A DNA stretch of 64,000 nucleotides. Origin: Microvelia longipes (Eukaryota; Arthropoda; Insecta; Hemiptera; Veliidae). The stretch is from the NCBI GenBank assembly GCA_018340805.1, contig JACMZG010001870.1, forward strand, positions 17,273,531 to 17,337,530, in the 5' to 3' direction. Below, one piece after another: positions 44,281 to 55,800 of the stretch (position 1 is its first letter; every line of letters starts with the position of its first letter). The notes beneath the pieces were generated by a model that was not told the DNA's origin, made no database searches, and saw only the letters and a list, made by a program, of their open reading frames with translations. The position numbers were made by a program, and so were the translations under genes.

Positions 44281-44824
44281 TGTTATTTGTAAACCACCAA
44301 GAGTAGAGTGGTTCCTGAATAAAATGTACCTCGAATGAAATGTTCCCGATAAAACGTACCCTTTCAATATATTCTTGCTTCTTATGGTATCATACGAAAC
44401 AACTTACCATACTGTGCAACAATATCAAACATTTTAATGATTCTAGTATTGTAAGAAGACTTAATTCGAATGTGGATTTCATAAATAGTAATTTTATATT
44501 TACCAGTATGAGTAAAATTAACTATTTTACAAATGAGATAAAATAGTTACCTTATATGCATAGAGCTATATATGCATTTAACCATTATAGCTCTATATAT
44601 TTCGCTATTTCAAAATCGAATTAAATTGCATTAAGGATAGTTTTGGAGGATATAATGATTTTATTGGTTGTAATTACTAGGGGATTGACAGGTTATCCTG
44701 TTCTGGTATTCCCAGCTTTTGGTGTAGTTGACCGGGCAGATGCTATCGATAAGGTTGCACAGCTTGGGAATGATTTGAATAAATATATCCATAGAGTGAG
44801 CGTGAATGGAGTCCATTATAAATA
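44281..44824. other. Spacer with a weak coding-like frame
   Basis: 44643-44825 can be read on the plus strand (60 codons: VVITRGLTGYPVLVFPAFG, DLNKYIHRVSVNGVHYK) and, overlapping, on the minus strand. The composition is less AT-rich than its surroundings and it adjoins the inverted pair at 44825. It may be part of that mobile element. I do not recognise a family and do not call a gene. Confidence 0.3.
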
Positions 44825-45057
44825 ATGAAAGAAAAGATGTCTCTCCACAAAAAAACTTTATTGGCAAAACGCTTTCAATCTAACTAGAGGCCATCATCAG
44901 TACAAAACCGTTGAGATGTAAAGAAGAAGAGAAGTGAGTCTATGTTTTTTTTATTAGATATAAGAGTCAGACTCTCTGACTCTCATGATGATGGCCTCTA
45001 GTTGAAAGCGCTTTGCCAATAAAGTTTTATTTTGTGGAGAGACTTCTTTTCTTTCAT
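44825..45057. repeat. Inverted pair of Penelope-like 3' ends
   Basis: Left arm 44825-44899 and right arm 44986-45057 are inverted copies (TGATGATGGCCTCTAGTT, GAAAGCG, TTTGCCAATAAAG, TGTGGAGAGAC, CTTTTCTTTCAT). Both arms point outward from an 86-base centre. TGATGA followed by a stem and GAAA resembles a hammerhead core, as found in Penelope-like terminal repeats. Confidence 0.6.
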
Positions 45058-47153
45058 TTATTATTTAAATAAGATTTGAATTACTTTTTCTCCTTCAATT
45101 TTATGTCATCAGTTATAAATTAATCCTATTTATTAAAAGATTTTTAGATATCCTAGCAATTAAAAATGAATTTAAAAATTCCTAATAATTTAAATTTTGA
45201 CTTAGTTTCACCGACACTATAATTTTTACCTGAACCTCCTATTGTTTTATTTTTGTCCAGCGTTAAAAAATAAGGGTTACTGTATTCAGGTCGCAAAATT
45301 ATTTAAACCTTAACCTAATATACATTCCCAATACATAAAACTGTTGTTAACCCCCCCCCCCTCCCTGTTATCACTAATGGGATATTGATAACACCACTAC
45401 ATCCGTCTTATCGTCAGGTTATAAACACATAGCCGTAGCGCCAACTTATAGTTATTTATTATTTTACAGTGGTTAATTGATACGTATTATTTTTGCCTTG
45501 TTTGAAATTACTAAGTCATGAATCCTAAAAAATAGAAAAATACTAAGATTATATATATGTTGTACATTACGCGAGTTAGACATTAAAAGTAAAAATCCAC
45601 AAACTTTGTAGGCTTCCCTAATATTTTTAATTCCCTTGTAAAATAGTGGCGACCCACTGCCTATAGTTGTCTTGCTAGTTCCGAAAACTATAGTGCTATT
45701 AAAGTAAGCGCTAGTTAGGGGACAGTACTAGAGCACCCAGGTCACATCCTACTAGCTAGCAACCAATTTTCGTATTCGTCTAATAAACATATTCTTGTGG
45801 AGCAAAACTGACTAAGTAAATCGAACTGACTAAGTAAATGGATTTCGCTGCGTATTTTGATCGTGAGTTTAATATTCCCGTCTCAAAGTTAGGATTCCGA
45901 CGGCTATATTGCTACAAAACATCTTCATGTTTTAGAAAACGTTGGTTGTGTCTTAATTATATCCATACTCTGTCAGATCTATACACTATACACAATGTTG
46001 GATCAAGGTATGTAGTTGGAATGCTTATAAAGCAATTTCTGATAATTCAGTAAATAAACTGAGTATTGACATGGGGATGTCAACTCACTTCTCACAAGAA
46101 CATCGATTATACTTGACCAAGTACAACTTTATATATTCGTTCTGATAACACATTGGTTGACCTCACACTCTCATTATACGAGCAAAATAACAAGTTATTA
46201 TAAGAAGTGATAATTAAAAGAAATGGAAAGCTATGCACATCAAACCTACTCATATATTACTCATTTGAAAAACGTTTTTATACCTATAAATTAACACCTG
46301 GTTATTAAAAACAGCAGTGCCACGCGTCAAAGGAAAAGACACGCCTTCTGCAAGGTGAGATGCAAGTTAATAAAATTGAAATTATAGGGTTCATCAAGAA
46401 GTCTTACATCTTTGATCTCGCATCCTTTAAAAATATTAATTTTTAATTATTATTTTTTTCTTCCTATTATAGACAATTTAGCATTTAAAATGAACAAAAA
46501 GGAAAAATGAGAATTCTTCTTTTAAAGATAGAAAGAAAATGCGTAATAAGTTACAGAGGACATACTGGAATATATTGTTACATTTTCAATTTTATTGCAT
46601 GTATTACTTACATTAATTGTTTAGATATTTTAAAAAATTATTTGAGTACTAATATAAAAGAAATAGGATAAACCAATCAAAACTTCCCCTCCTCAGGTTC
46701 GGCTTAATGCCGAATTACACACAAAAATACAGTGATATAGATTTAAAGCATGTTAAAGTGTGCAAATAAATTATTTACTATTGTAGGCCAGGGTTACTTT
46801 CTGAGGGTTTTCCCAGGGGTTTATCTCAAAGTTATAGGGGGTATACATAGTTGTATAAATTGTTGACAGTTGACAGGAGGGAGGGGCGGCAATTTTTAAT
46901 GTCCAGTTAAACTGTATCTTAAAGTAAGTAAAACTTGGTACCATTCATGGTTATATTCAAGGTGCAACAATTTAGATGTACCAATATTAAATCCTTAAAG
47001 AATAAAAAAGAAACATGGTCCAAGACTTTAAAAAATGTTCTCTACCCCAGTAAATTGACTTGCAAATATAAATGTACCATTATTATTTGGTGACTATTAC
47101 CCAAAAACGGTAATTATGATATAAAAACTTTGTTAAATAAAAAGTTAAGATAG
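45058..47153. other. AT-rich DNA, no gene
   Basis: It contains C11 at 45351-45361, and 45411-45540 is related to 38850-38990. A 71-codon frame at 45838-46053 has no recognisable motif. Hairpin TTCGGCTTAATGCCGAA lies at about 46699-46715. Nothing else supported. Confidence 0.5.
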
Positions 47154-47420
47154 GATACCGTTATATTGCCTATTTTGGAAACCGCTTCAAATCTTAAAAC
47201 AATTATACTAATAAACACCACTATATTCCGGTAATTTTACATCAAATTTTGTATATGATATAGATTTTTGTTCAAAACTACAAGAAACAAATATTTTTAA
47301 CACATATCTATGATATGTCGAACAAAAGCGTGATGAAAAAATTACCAAAATATAGTGATTTTAGTATCAATTTTTTTAGGATTTAATACGGTTTTCATAT
47401 TGGCAATATCACGGTGTATC
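47154..47420. mobile_element. 267-bp foldback MITE
   Basis: The whole unit is an imperfect palindrome: GATACCGTTATATTGCC at the left pairs with GGCAATATCACGGTGTATC at the right, and inner words ACTATATT, GGTAATTTT, ATCA and TTTTGTTC pair too. No protein. Target duplication not clear. Confidence 0.7.
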
Positions 47421-48045
47421 ATTACTTAACTTTTGAACGATACCGAAGTAGCAAAAAATTAACTTTAGCAGCAAAGTTATCAAAAAATAATGGTAAATTA
47501 CAATTTCGATCTAGACAATTGTTTTTTGCAAGAGACCCATTTTTACAGCTAGGGGGCAATTCTTTTTATCCCGGAGGAAGGCAAAATTTAAATTTTCCTG
47601 CCGGGGGGGGTGGTATCCTAGTTGCTCTGGGGGTAACCAACCCCTCCCCCCGGGTTTCCGTTAGAAATTTTACTTTGAATTTTATGTGAATGAAATGGTA
47701 TTTTTAGTATCGAAATTTCCCTATGTATTGAGATAGGGACCCTTCTATAGTAATAAATCTCTATGCTTATTCCATACAAATATAAACAAAATTTAAGATT
47801 ATACTAAAGAAATTATTACGGCACTTATAATAAATTTAAATACAATTTTTGTTTTCATTGCATGGTGTTTCCTGAGGCCCCCGCGGCAATTACCCCTCAC
47901 CCTTTCCCTCCTGACTAAAGAACTACACATTCTTATTTAAAGTAAACAGTGTTAAGTGTATACAAGTATTATTAAATATTATTTAGCGTTCACCACATAT
48001 TTCAATATAACTCAATCCATAATAAATTAAGATCCCGCACATGTC
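47421..48045. other. Intergenic DNA with GC-rich islets, no gene
   Basis: Runs of G and C at about 47550-47660 and 47875-47910 stand out. The 91-codon frame 47414-47689 crosses them and has no motif; not called. Confidence 0.45.
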
Positions 48046-48047
48046 TA

Positions 48048-48180
48048 TCAAAACAGTTAAAACTGATGTTATTTTAATTGCTATTAATTGGTTTAGGAAG
48101 GTATTAATTATAATGTAATTGTGTTAGGGTACAGTCAGGTGTTTAGGAGAAATATTATACCGCTATCAATATAGGTAATA
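48048..48180 (+). repeat. Dispersed repeat family F (unbroken copy)
   Basis: GATGTTATTTTAATTGC, TATTAATTGGTTTAGGAAGG and TAGGGTACAGTCAGGTGTTT recur at 50345-50413 and 50750-50810, where an insertion separates them. Confidence 0.65.
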
Positions 48181-48521
48181 GTCAGGTGAGTGATGTAGGT
48201 ATGGTTTACCTGTTATTTGACAGAAAGGCTCAACTGTCTGAATAGGTTTCTTGTTGATTCTGAAATGAGTTCTGTTATTATATAGTTATTTAATCAGTAA
48301 ACGTTTAGGAAAACAGTTAAATTACATGTAAACGACTATTAAGTAAAAGGAGTAATTATTTTCGGCCATTAGAGTCTAAGCAATGTAGAGATCGAATCTG
48401 ATAAACTAGTTTAAGAATCAGAAGAAAAATAAGAAGAAACACTTCTTGCATATAGAAAGGTTCAGTATTTGAACTGAATCTATAAAATAAATTAAGATTC
48501 GAAGAAAGATACACAAACACA

Positions 48522-48522
<1 letters not shown>
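48181..48522. other. AT-rich DNA, no gene
   Basis: Nothing recognised. Confidence 0.4.

Positions 48523-48571
<49 letters not shown>
48523..48571. repeat. (AT)n microsatellite
   Basis: Pure AT dinucleotides. Confidence 0.95.
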
Positions 48572-48573
<2 letters not shown>

Positions 48574-48586
48574 CCATAATTCATGT

Positions 48587-48798
48587 CATATAGTGAGGCT
48601 TGCTGACGACCGATTTACTCAGCAGATGTTATTTTGGTATCCAAGAGATTTGTCTAGGAAGCAAGGGAGACCTAGTATTCGATGGATGAAGAGATGCGAA
48701 AAGTTAGCGACATCAAATGTGCTTGGCATAGAATAGCATACGATAGGGACGAATGGCGTAGATTATCCAGAGTGTATTGTCAAGTTTACCTTTATAAA
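48587..48798 (+). pseudogene. RTE-type LINE C-terminal fragment
   Basis: The plus strand reads HIVRLADDRFTQQMLFWYPR, KQGRPSIRWMKRCEKLA, then after a one-base shift IKCAWHRIAYDRDEWRRLSR. The pattern D-x-R-W/F-T ... W-x-P-R ... G-R-P-x-x-R-W ... W-x-x-x-A-x-D-R-x-x-W-R-x-L is the usual C-terminus of RTE and related LINEs. Only about 70 codons survive, preceded directly by the microsatellite and followed by an AT desert. Confidence 0.72.
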
Positions 48799-49430
48799 AT
48801 TAATAAAAATATTAAAATATTGCATTGTTTATACATATAAATAAATGATAAAATCAACAAATTATGATAAAATTATAAAAAAAATAAAATAAAATAATAA
48901 TAAAATAAATAGTTAAATAAATACACAAACTATTATAAATAAAATAAATAGTAATCCTAACAATAATAAAAAAAAATAAGTAAATAAAAATAAAACAATT
49001 AAATTACAATAATAATTACAATAACACTAAATTATATAAAACAAAATAAATAAATACAATTACATAATAAACACGCAAAAAACAAAAGCTTTCCCAAAAA
49101 TAAATATAATCAGAATTAAAAAGATAAAAGTAAAATAATTAAAAATTTTTATATTAGACAATAAGACAATAATATTAATTAAACATTTAATATTAATATG
49201 CATGGTATATAGAAATTTAATAATGATACAAAATGATATGTTATAGTAAGCTAAAATAGATATGTTAGTATATAAAATTTAGATTTATAAATTTATTACG
49301 TAATAAATCTTATTTAATTAGTTTTGTATGCTATGAATTATGTTATAGTTAAGAAGTATTTAGAATTGTTTTTGTGTTAAATAGTTAGTATTGGAAAAGT
49401 ATTGCATGCGAAGTTTGTAAGTAACTCTAC
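48799..49430. other. Extreme AT desert, no gene
   Basis: Dominated by AAATAAAA-type low complexity. It could be the degenerate 3' part of the LINE before it. Confidence 0.5.
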
Positions 49431-49465
49431 CCCCAAAGGGGAGCCTCGGCTATAGCCGAATAAAA
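49431..49465. other. Hairpin pair CCCC...GGGG and CGGCTATAGCCG
   Basis: ACCCCCAAAGGGG is followed by the perfect palindrome CGGCTATAGCCG and AATAAA. It resembles a structured transcript end, but the element is unknown. Confidence 0.4.
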
Positions 49466-49536
49466 AACTGTTAAACCGAAATAAGTTATAAATTGTGTGT
49501 ATGTTTCTAAATTTTGTATTCAGTTTTAATAAGGCT

Positions 49537-49561
49537 TATTTATTTATTTATTTATTTATAT

Positions 49562-49605
<44 letters not shown>

Positions 49606-49611
49606 ATATAA
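49537..49611. repeat. (TTTA)n then (AT)n microsatellite
   Basis: Six TTTA units, then AT dinucleotides. Confidence 0.93.
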
Positions 49612-49920
49612 TCAATGAGCATCCCCCTCTTTAAAAAATATCATATCGATCCTATCCCTAAAAATCTAAAACAGAGATGACATTAATAAATAAATTAATT
49701 TTATTAATCATTATTAATAAAATTAAAAAAAATTGTAATGAATTATTAAGAAAATTACGATTTTACTTATATTTACTTCGATAATTGTTGAAAGAACTGT
49801 TAAATAATTAATAATTATTAATTAATTATTATTATTAATAATTAATAAATTTTAATCTTACTGAACGAACATTCTTTAGTTTTTTTATTTTCATTTCCGT
49901 TCCGTTTGGAACGGCGTGTA
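49612..49920. other. AT-rich DNA, no gene
   Basis: Nothing recognised apart from simple TAAT repetition. Confidence 0.45.
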
Positions 49921-49982
49921 TGTGTATGGATTTGTGTGTTTGTACGTGTCGTAACATGTACAAACACACAAATCCATACACA
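49921..49982. other. Perfect 25-bp hairpin
   Basis: 49921-49945 (TGTGTATGGATTTGTGTG, then TTTGTAC) is the exact inverse of 49958-49982, with a 12-base loop GTGTCGTAACAT. Not related to the other foldbacks here. Confidence 0.8.
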
Positions 49983-50344
49983 TTTTACGGCAGTTATCGT
50001 GATAAATTTTGTAAAAATGAACCGTTTTTTTTTATGAAACTCAATTTAAAGCTCTAGCGAAGAGCAGAAAGAGAGATGTGTAGTAAAGAAAATGATATGT
50101 AGCAGCATAAAATCAATATAACCCATAATTTAAAAATGTGGATCAATATAGCGAAACAATTTCAAGCGAATTTTCTTTAAAAAAAATTCCCTAAAAATAG
50201 CGTAAAATATTATAAGCTGCGTGTCTTCAGCCCTTGCCCCAAAAGACTAAAGGACGAAACATTCAAAGTTAAACTGTTTTTACTGAATAAAATTGTTGAT
50301 AAATTTATATAGCTTTCATCACAAATTTTGATATACCTCATCTT
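49983..50344. other. AT-rich DNA, no gene
   Basis: Nothing recognised. Confidence 0.45.
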
Positions 50345-50810
50345 AATTAAAATAGTTAATCCTGATGTTATTTTAATTGGTATTAATTGGTTTAAGAAAG
50401 TATTAATTAAAATACAACTTGTCTCTTCACCATATGTATAAGAATGTCATAACTTATCTATTAGATTCTTTTAACTGTTTTGGTTCTTCATAAACACTTC
50501 TTGATGAAGACGATCGAAAGCTTAAAAACAATCTTTATTTATTGTGAGGAAAGCCTCATAACTTTATTTCTTTTTATTAATTAAAATGTGTAGAGACATG
50601 ATAAGAAATAGTTTCTAATTTAAAATAGTCATTTTTAAATTAACAAATTATTAGTATTTGGTCAGACTTCAAAAGGGTTTTATAATATTTATAAAACCTG
50701 CATTAAAAATGTTTATTGTTTTGAACAAGCACTACAAATGTAATATTTTAGGGTACAGTCAGGTGTTTAGGAACAATATGTATGCCGCTATCAATAAAGA
50801 AATACAAATT
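50345..50810 (+). repeat. Dispersed repeat family F (copy split by an insertion)
   Basis: Flanking parts match 48048-48180. The interruption begins at 50414; family sequence resumes near 50745 (TTTTAGGGTACAGTCAGG). Confidence 0.6.
50414..50576 (+). mobile_element. Short Penelope-like 3' fragment with 13-bp flanking repeat
   Basis: TATTAATTAAAAT stands on both sides (ending at 50413 and again from about 50577). The insert ends with CTTGATGAAGACGATCGAAA, AACAATCTTTATTTATTG and GGAAAGCCTCATAAC. TGATGA, stem, GAAA followed by a T-rich tail resembles the 3' ends at 44825-45057 and 62313-62780. Confidence 0.5.
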
Positions 50811-52195
<1,385 letters not shown>

Positions 52196-52312
52196 CTAAT
52201 ATCAACTCCCTCGGCAAGCCTCGGGAGCTAAATAGTTTATCTCCCTCGGCCTACCGGCCTCGTGAGCTAATGATGTTTCCTCCTTCGGCGCTGCCTTAGG
52301 ACGAAACTTTAA
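52196..52312. repeat. Short CTC-CTCGGC repeat cluster
   Basis: Three imperfect units: CTCCCTCGGCAAGCCTCGGG, CTCCCTCGGCCTACCGGCCT and CTCCTTCGGCGCTGCCTTAG, spaced about 40 bp, each followed by AGCTAA or ACGAAA. Each unit can form a small stem. Confidence 0.6.
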
Positions 52313-52782
52313 CTTGAGCTGTAAAACTTACTTTTATCCCTTGTTGCATAAATAACTATTATAAATGTATCATAAATAGCCACTAATAAAGAAAGATCAT
52401 ACGGAACAAATATAATAACGTAAAAAACCTGATCAGTGTTGAACTTAATCGGTTTTAGATAGCAAGAGAGTTGCGGAGTACGAGAATCCACTTGTAGTTG
52501 ACGAGGACTACTCTTAACATAATTTTAATTGAAAACGTTAAAATACAATTTAAAATGCTTCAAAAATTTAAATGCGCCAGTATTTATATTAGCATTTTAT
52601 GAATAATTGATCATTAATTAATAAGAGAACATAGTAATTCACAAACCTGAAGTATTGCCAACTTTGGCAATACTTAACACTAAAGTGGCAGCATTACTTA
52701 AGACCACCAGTGAAACGGCTTTGTTTTTATCAGTCATGCTCCTTCTATATATAGTATTATTTTAAGTAATATTTTTATTCTT
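52313..52782. other. AT-rich DNA, no gene
   Basis: A direct repeat TTGCCAACTT / TTGGCAATACT occurs near 52655-52675. Nothing else. Confidence 0.4.
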
Positions 52783-53170
52783 CCTCATTTATACCGTAGG
52801 AATATAGGAAAAGTGTTGTGTTTGCGAAAAATTCCGAAACCTGAATGTCACCAAAATACCCGTTTCAGGTGATTCTAAGACCTCCTATGTGGTTTTCACA
52901 AAGTTGTCTGCCTGTATATGCGAGTGTGCGAGTGTGTCTGTTATCATCGTAGCTCCTAGTATGTTTATGCTAGAGAGTTGAAACTTTGTACAAAAATCAG
53001 TCTACCGCTGTAGTTATGCTACTTGGAAAATCATTTGTTTATGACGTCATTAACCCACAATGATGACTCAGCAAAAATTTCGGAAATCATAAAATGCGGA
53101 GATTTAGCACACTTGTAGCCATGTTTAAGACTAACACATGTGCCAAGTTTTATCTTATTATAATTTGTAA
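52783..53170 (+). repeat. Dispersed repeat family D (best copy)
   Basis: CTCATTTATACCGTAGGAAT, GAAAAGTGTTGTGTTTGCG, AAAAATTCCGAAACCTGAAT, GACCTCCTATGTGGTTTTC, GTGTCTGTTATCATCGTAG, then TGACGTCATTAACC and GATGACTCAGCAAAAATTTC. It has the most extended sequence of the family. No protein. Class unknown. Confidence 0.68.
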
Positions 53171-53299
53171 TTTAACCTTTATCACATGACGTGAGTACGA
53201 TTTTTTTAAAAAATGCGAAAAATCGGTAAATAATCCAATTGTGTTGTAATTTGGTACAAGTATATACCTTTACGTAATACCTTTACGTAAGTTTCGTTT

Positions 53300-53568
53300 T
53301 AATAAGACAAGTATACCTATGATTTTTGTTGAATCATAAAAGTTAATCAGCACCGAGCGTGGTCAGTGCTGTATGGGTAACCGCTTAGAATTAAACGGAT
53401 GTATTTTCTATCTGAGGACGAGCGAAGCGAGTCCTAAGACGTGTTGCAGTATAAATTTGGCGAATTGTATATTCTGAGGACGAGCTAAGCGAGTCCGAAG
53501 TAGGAAGGATGAGCGTAGCGAATCTGATGCGATGAGGAAAAGTTCCGAGGTACCCGATTTGAAAAATG
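53300..53568 (+). mobile_element. 5S-like SINE (copy 3, longest)
   Basis: The head at 53342-53391 (GTTAATCAGCACCGAGCG, GGTCAGTGCTGTATGGGTA, ACCGCTTAGAAT) is close to the 5S rRNA internal promoter. The body has two copies of GAGGACGAGC(G/T)AAGCGAGTCC (about 53416 and 53477) and GAAGGATGAGCGTAGCGAAT, and ends GAGGAAAAGTTCCGAGGTAC. Preceding TATGATTTTTGTTGAATCAT is also present before copy 1, so the element starts upstream of the 5S-like part. Confidence 0.68.
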
Positions 53569-54653
53569 AAGTAACGCGAAATTGTAAAATAAAATCGATA
53601 ATATTACCAATGAATAGACCTTCTAATATGAAACGTTTAGCAAATAATTTTAGATTTTTTGTAACTCTAATAATGAATTGGTAAAATTGGTTCAAATTAA
53701 GTCCATTTCTATCCTAATTGCTGAATATGTTCTATTATTCGGATAAAAGACTACAAAAATTAATTATATTATTTTGATCCTTTCCGACTTCTGCAAAAAA
53801 ATATCTAAGAGAAACTCCGACTACTTTAAGTCAAGTCTATAACTTAGCAATGTTAATGGGCACAATTTTCGTTGCTTTTTTTGTTTCTATAAAATAGTTT
53901 TTTGATTGCTTCTGTTCAGATTCAAATTAAGGTTATTGTTTGGTTTAAGTCGATTTGTCAAAAGAGTGGGAATAATATAGACAGATGTGTTTTTGTAAAG
54001 AGGTCCTATTTAGCCCGAGGCTCCGGCGCCTTCTCCTTCAGAAAGGATAAAACGAACCGCCCACACAAATTATATCGGAAAATAACTTATTCAGTATCAC
54101 TAAAATTGTTTGATCCTAGGAAAAAAATGTTATAAAAATAAATTAGTCGTCGCTTCCTACACAGAAGCAAACTTTTTGCCTAAGATAATTGCCTTTGTCT
54201 ATAAACATATTTTTCACTCCAATAGAAAGCGGAAAATATAAAGGAATAGTACTTAATAAATACTTAAAATAGTGTCCAAAATATGAAACTAAGCTAGATA
54301 GGAACTACCTCATTAACTTAAAATAATTAAGAAAACACGGGCCAGACCTATGACATAATGTAATATTAACATACCTCGAAAAATGTAGTTGAGGATTTTT
54401 GGACTCAAGTCAAAAATGAAATAATTACCAAACAAAAGTTTTTAAAATCTTTTAGAATCTTTAGAAAATTTAATATGGCCCTTGCTTAACATTAGTGGTC
54501 TGACAAAACGTATAGGTATACTGTACTTAGTATATACTTATTTTAACCAAATTTCAGCTCAATTTGATTTTTTAACTTTTATGATCCAACTAAAACATTA
54601 GATCTACTTGCTGTATGGAAACGAAGCTTACTTATTATATACTGGAATTTACT
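53569..54653. other. AT-rich DNA, no gene
   Basis: Frames at 53408-53695 (minus) and 53902-54135 (plus) show no motif. TTAACTTTTATGATCCAAC at about 54580-54598 is the inverse of the SINE leader, so a SINE scrap may lie here. Confidence 0.45.
54638..54653. repeat. Target-site duplication, left
   Basis: TATACTGGAATTTACT, identical to 55295-55310, flanks the LINE fragment. Confidence 0.8.
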
Positions 54654-55294
54654 ATTCGTACTAGTGGTTGGAATTTGATTAAAATAACGACAAGGGGTAT
54701 ATTGCATAAAATACAAACCAACGAAAACTGTATGGTATGCAATATGCATGAGCATGAAACTCTTGCTCATATAATGCTCAGATGCCCTAGGTATCAAATA
54801 ATCAGAAAAGTTCTTTTACCTACTAATCTTAACTCACCAGAGTGTTCAGAAAACACCAATGGGGCATCAATTATAGGCATTTCAAATAAAAACGAGGCAA
54901 TGAATATTTTCTACTTTTTTTTAAATACATTAAAAATAAGATCTTTTCACCTAAACGAATGAAATCAGTGGAGAATAGTCTTTGCCTCGTTTTACTCTCA
55001 TATTGTTTTTGATAGTTTTTGAGTGGTTTATATTGTAATTTTTGTTTTTAAGTTAACATTTTTTAATTTTATTAAACCAGGTACTTTTATTTAAAAAATT
55101 AATATGGTATATAATATTCTTTTTTAAGTTTCAATTTTCAATCATCAGAATGAATCAATTTAATTTAATTTTCTTTTGTTGTACTCCTTTTTTATATTTT
55201 TTATTTAAAAAAGTATGTTTTGCCTTCTCTTTTGTATAAGCTTTTGTGTATCCTTATTGCTTATATCAAATAAAGTTATTATTATTATTATTAT
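54654..55294 (+). mobile_element. 5'-truncated LINE insertion
   Basis: It codes for the last 100 or so residues of a LINE ORF2: CMVCNMHEHETLAHIMLRCP is a C-X2-C-X7-H-X4-C zinc module typical of LINE C-termini, preceded by RGILHKIQTNE. The stop codon is at 54960-54962. A 3' UTR and (TTA)n tail (about 55275-55294) follow. A 16-bp duplication on both sides shows a complete target-primed insertion that was truncated at its 5' end. Confidence 0.82.
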
Positions 55295-55310
55295 TATACT
55301 GGAATTTACT
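55295..55310. repeat. Target-site duplication, right
   Basis: Second copy of TATACTGGAATTTACT. Confidence 0.8.
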
Positions 55311-55589
55311 TGTACCAAATTTTAACTCAAATATTATTTTTCTGGATTTAAAAAAAAAATAAGAAAACAACTCATTTGAGTGAAATTGAGCAAACCCTGA
55401 TAATGTGATGAAACTTAACTTTTATGCTAATAATAACATGAAAGTTAGTAAATTTGTTAGTCTTAGATATGACCACAAGCGTGCCAAATTTCACATTGAT
55501 CAATACATTTTTTGGATTTTATGAATTTTGGAAATTTTTACAGTTGATGACGTCACAAGAAACTTATTTTCCGAATAGCACAACAAGAC
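55311..55589. other. Flank, possibly outer part of family D
   Basis: TTGATGACGTCACAAG near 55553 recalls TGACGTCATT of the copy at 52783-53170. Otherwise nothing. Confidence 0.4.
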
Positions 55590-55800
55590 CTAATGATTGA
55601 TTTGTGTACTAAGTTTCAACTATCTAGTATAAATGTATTGGGTGTTACGATAATAAACTCACATACAGACTCACAACTTGGTAAAAACTACTAAGATGTC
55701 TTAAATAATTAAAAGCTAATAATTCGGGAGAAATCTCGGATTTTATTGCAAACACAATACTTATCCTCCACCTATGGAGTAAATGAGGTAAAATAATAAT
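55590..55800 (-). repeat. Dispersed repeat family D (reverse copy)
   Basis: The reverse complement has CCTCATTTACTCCATAGG, AGTATTGTGTTTGCAATAA and AAGACATCTTAGTAG in family order. Confidence 0.62.

Noticed and set aside
45838..46053. 71-codon plus-strand frame
   Set aside because: No motif, no neighbouring gene signal. Kept only as a note in the intergenic entry.
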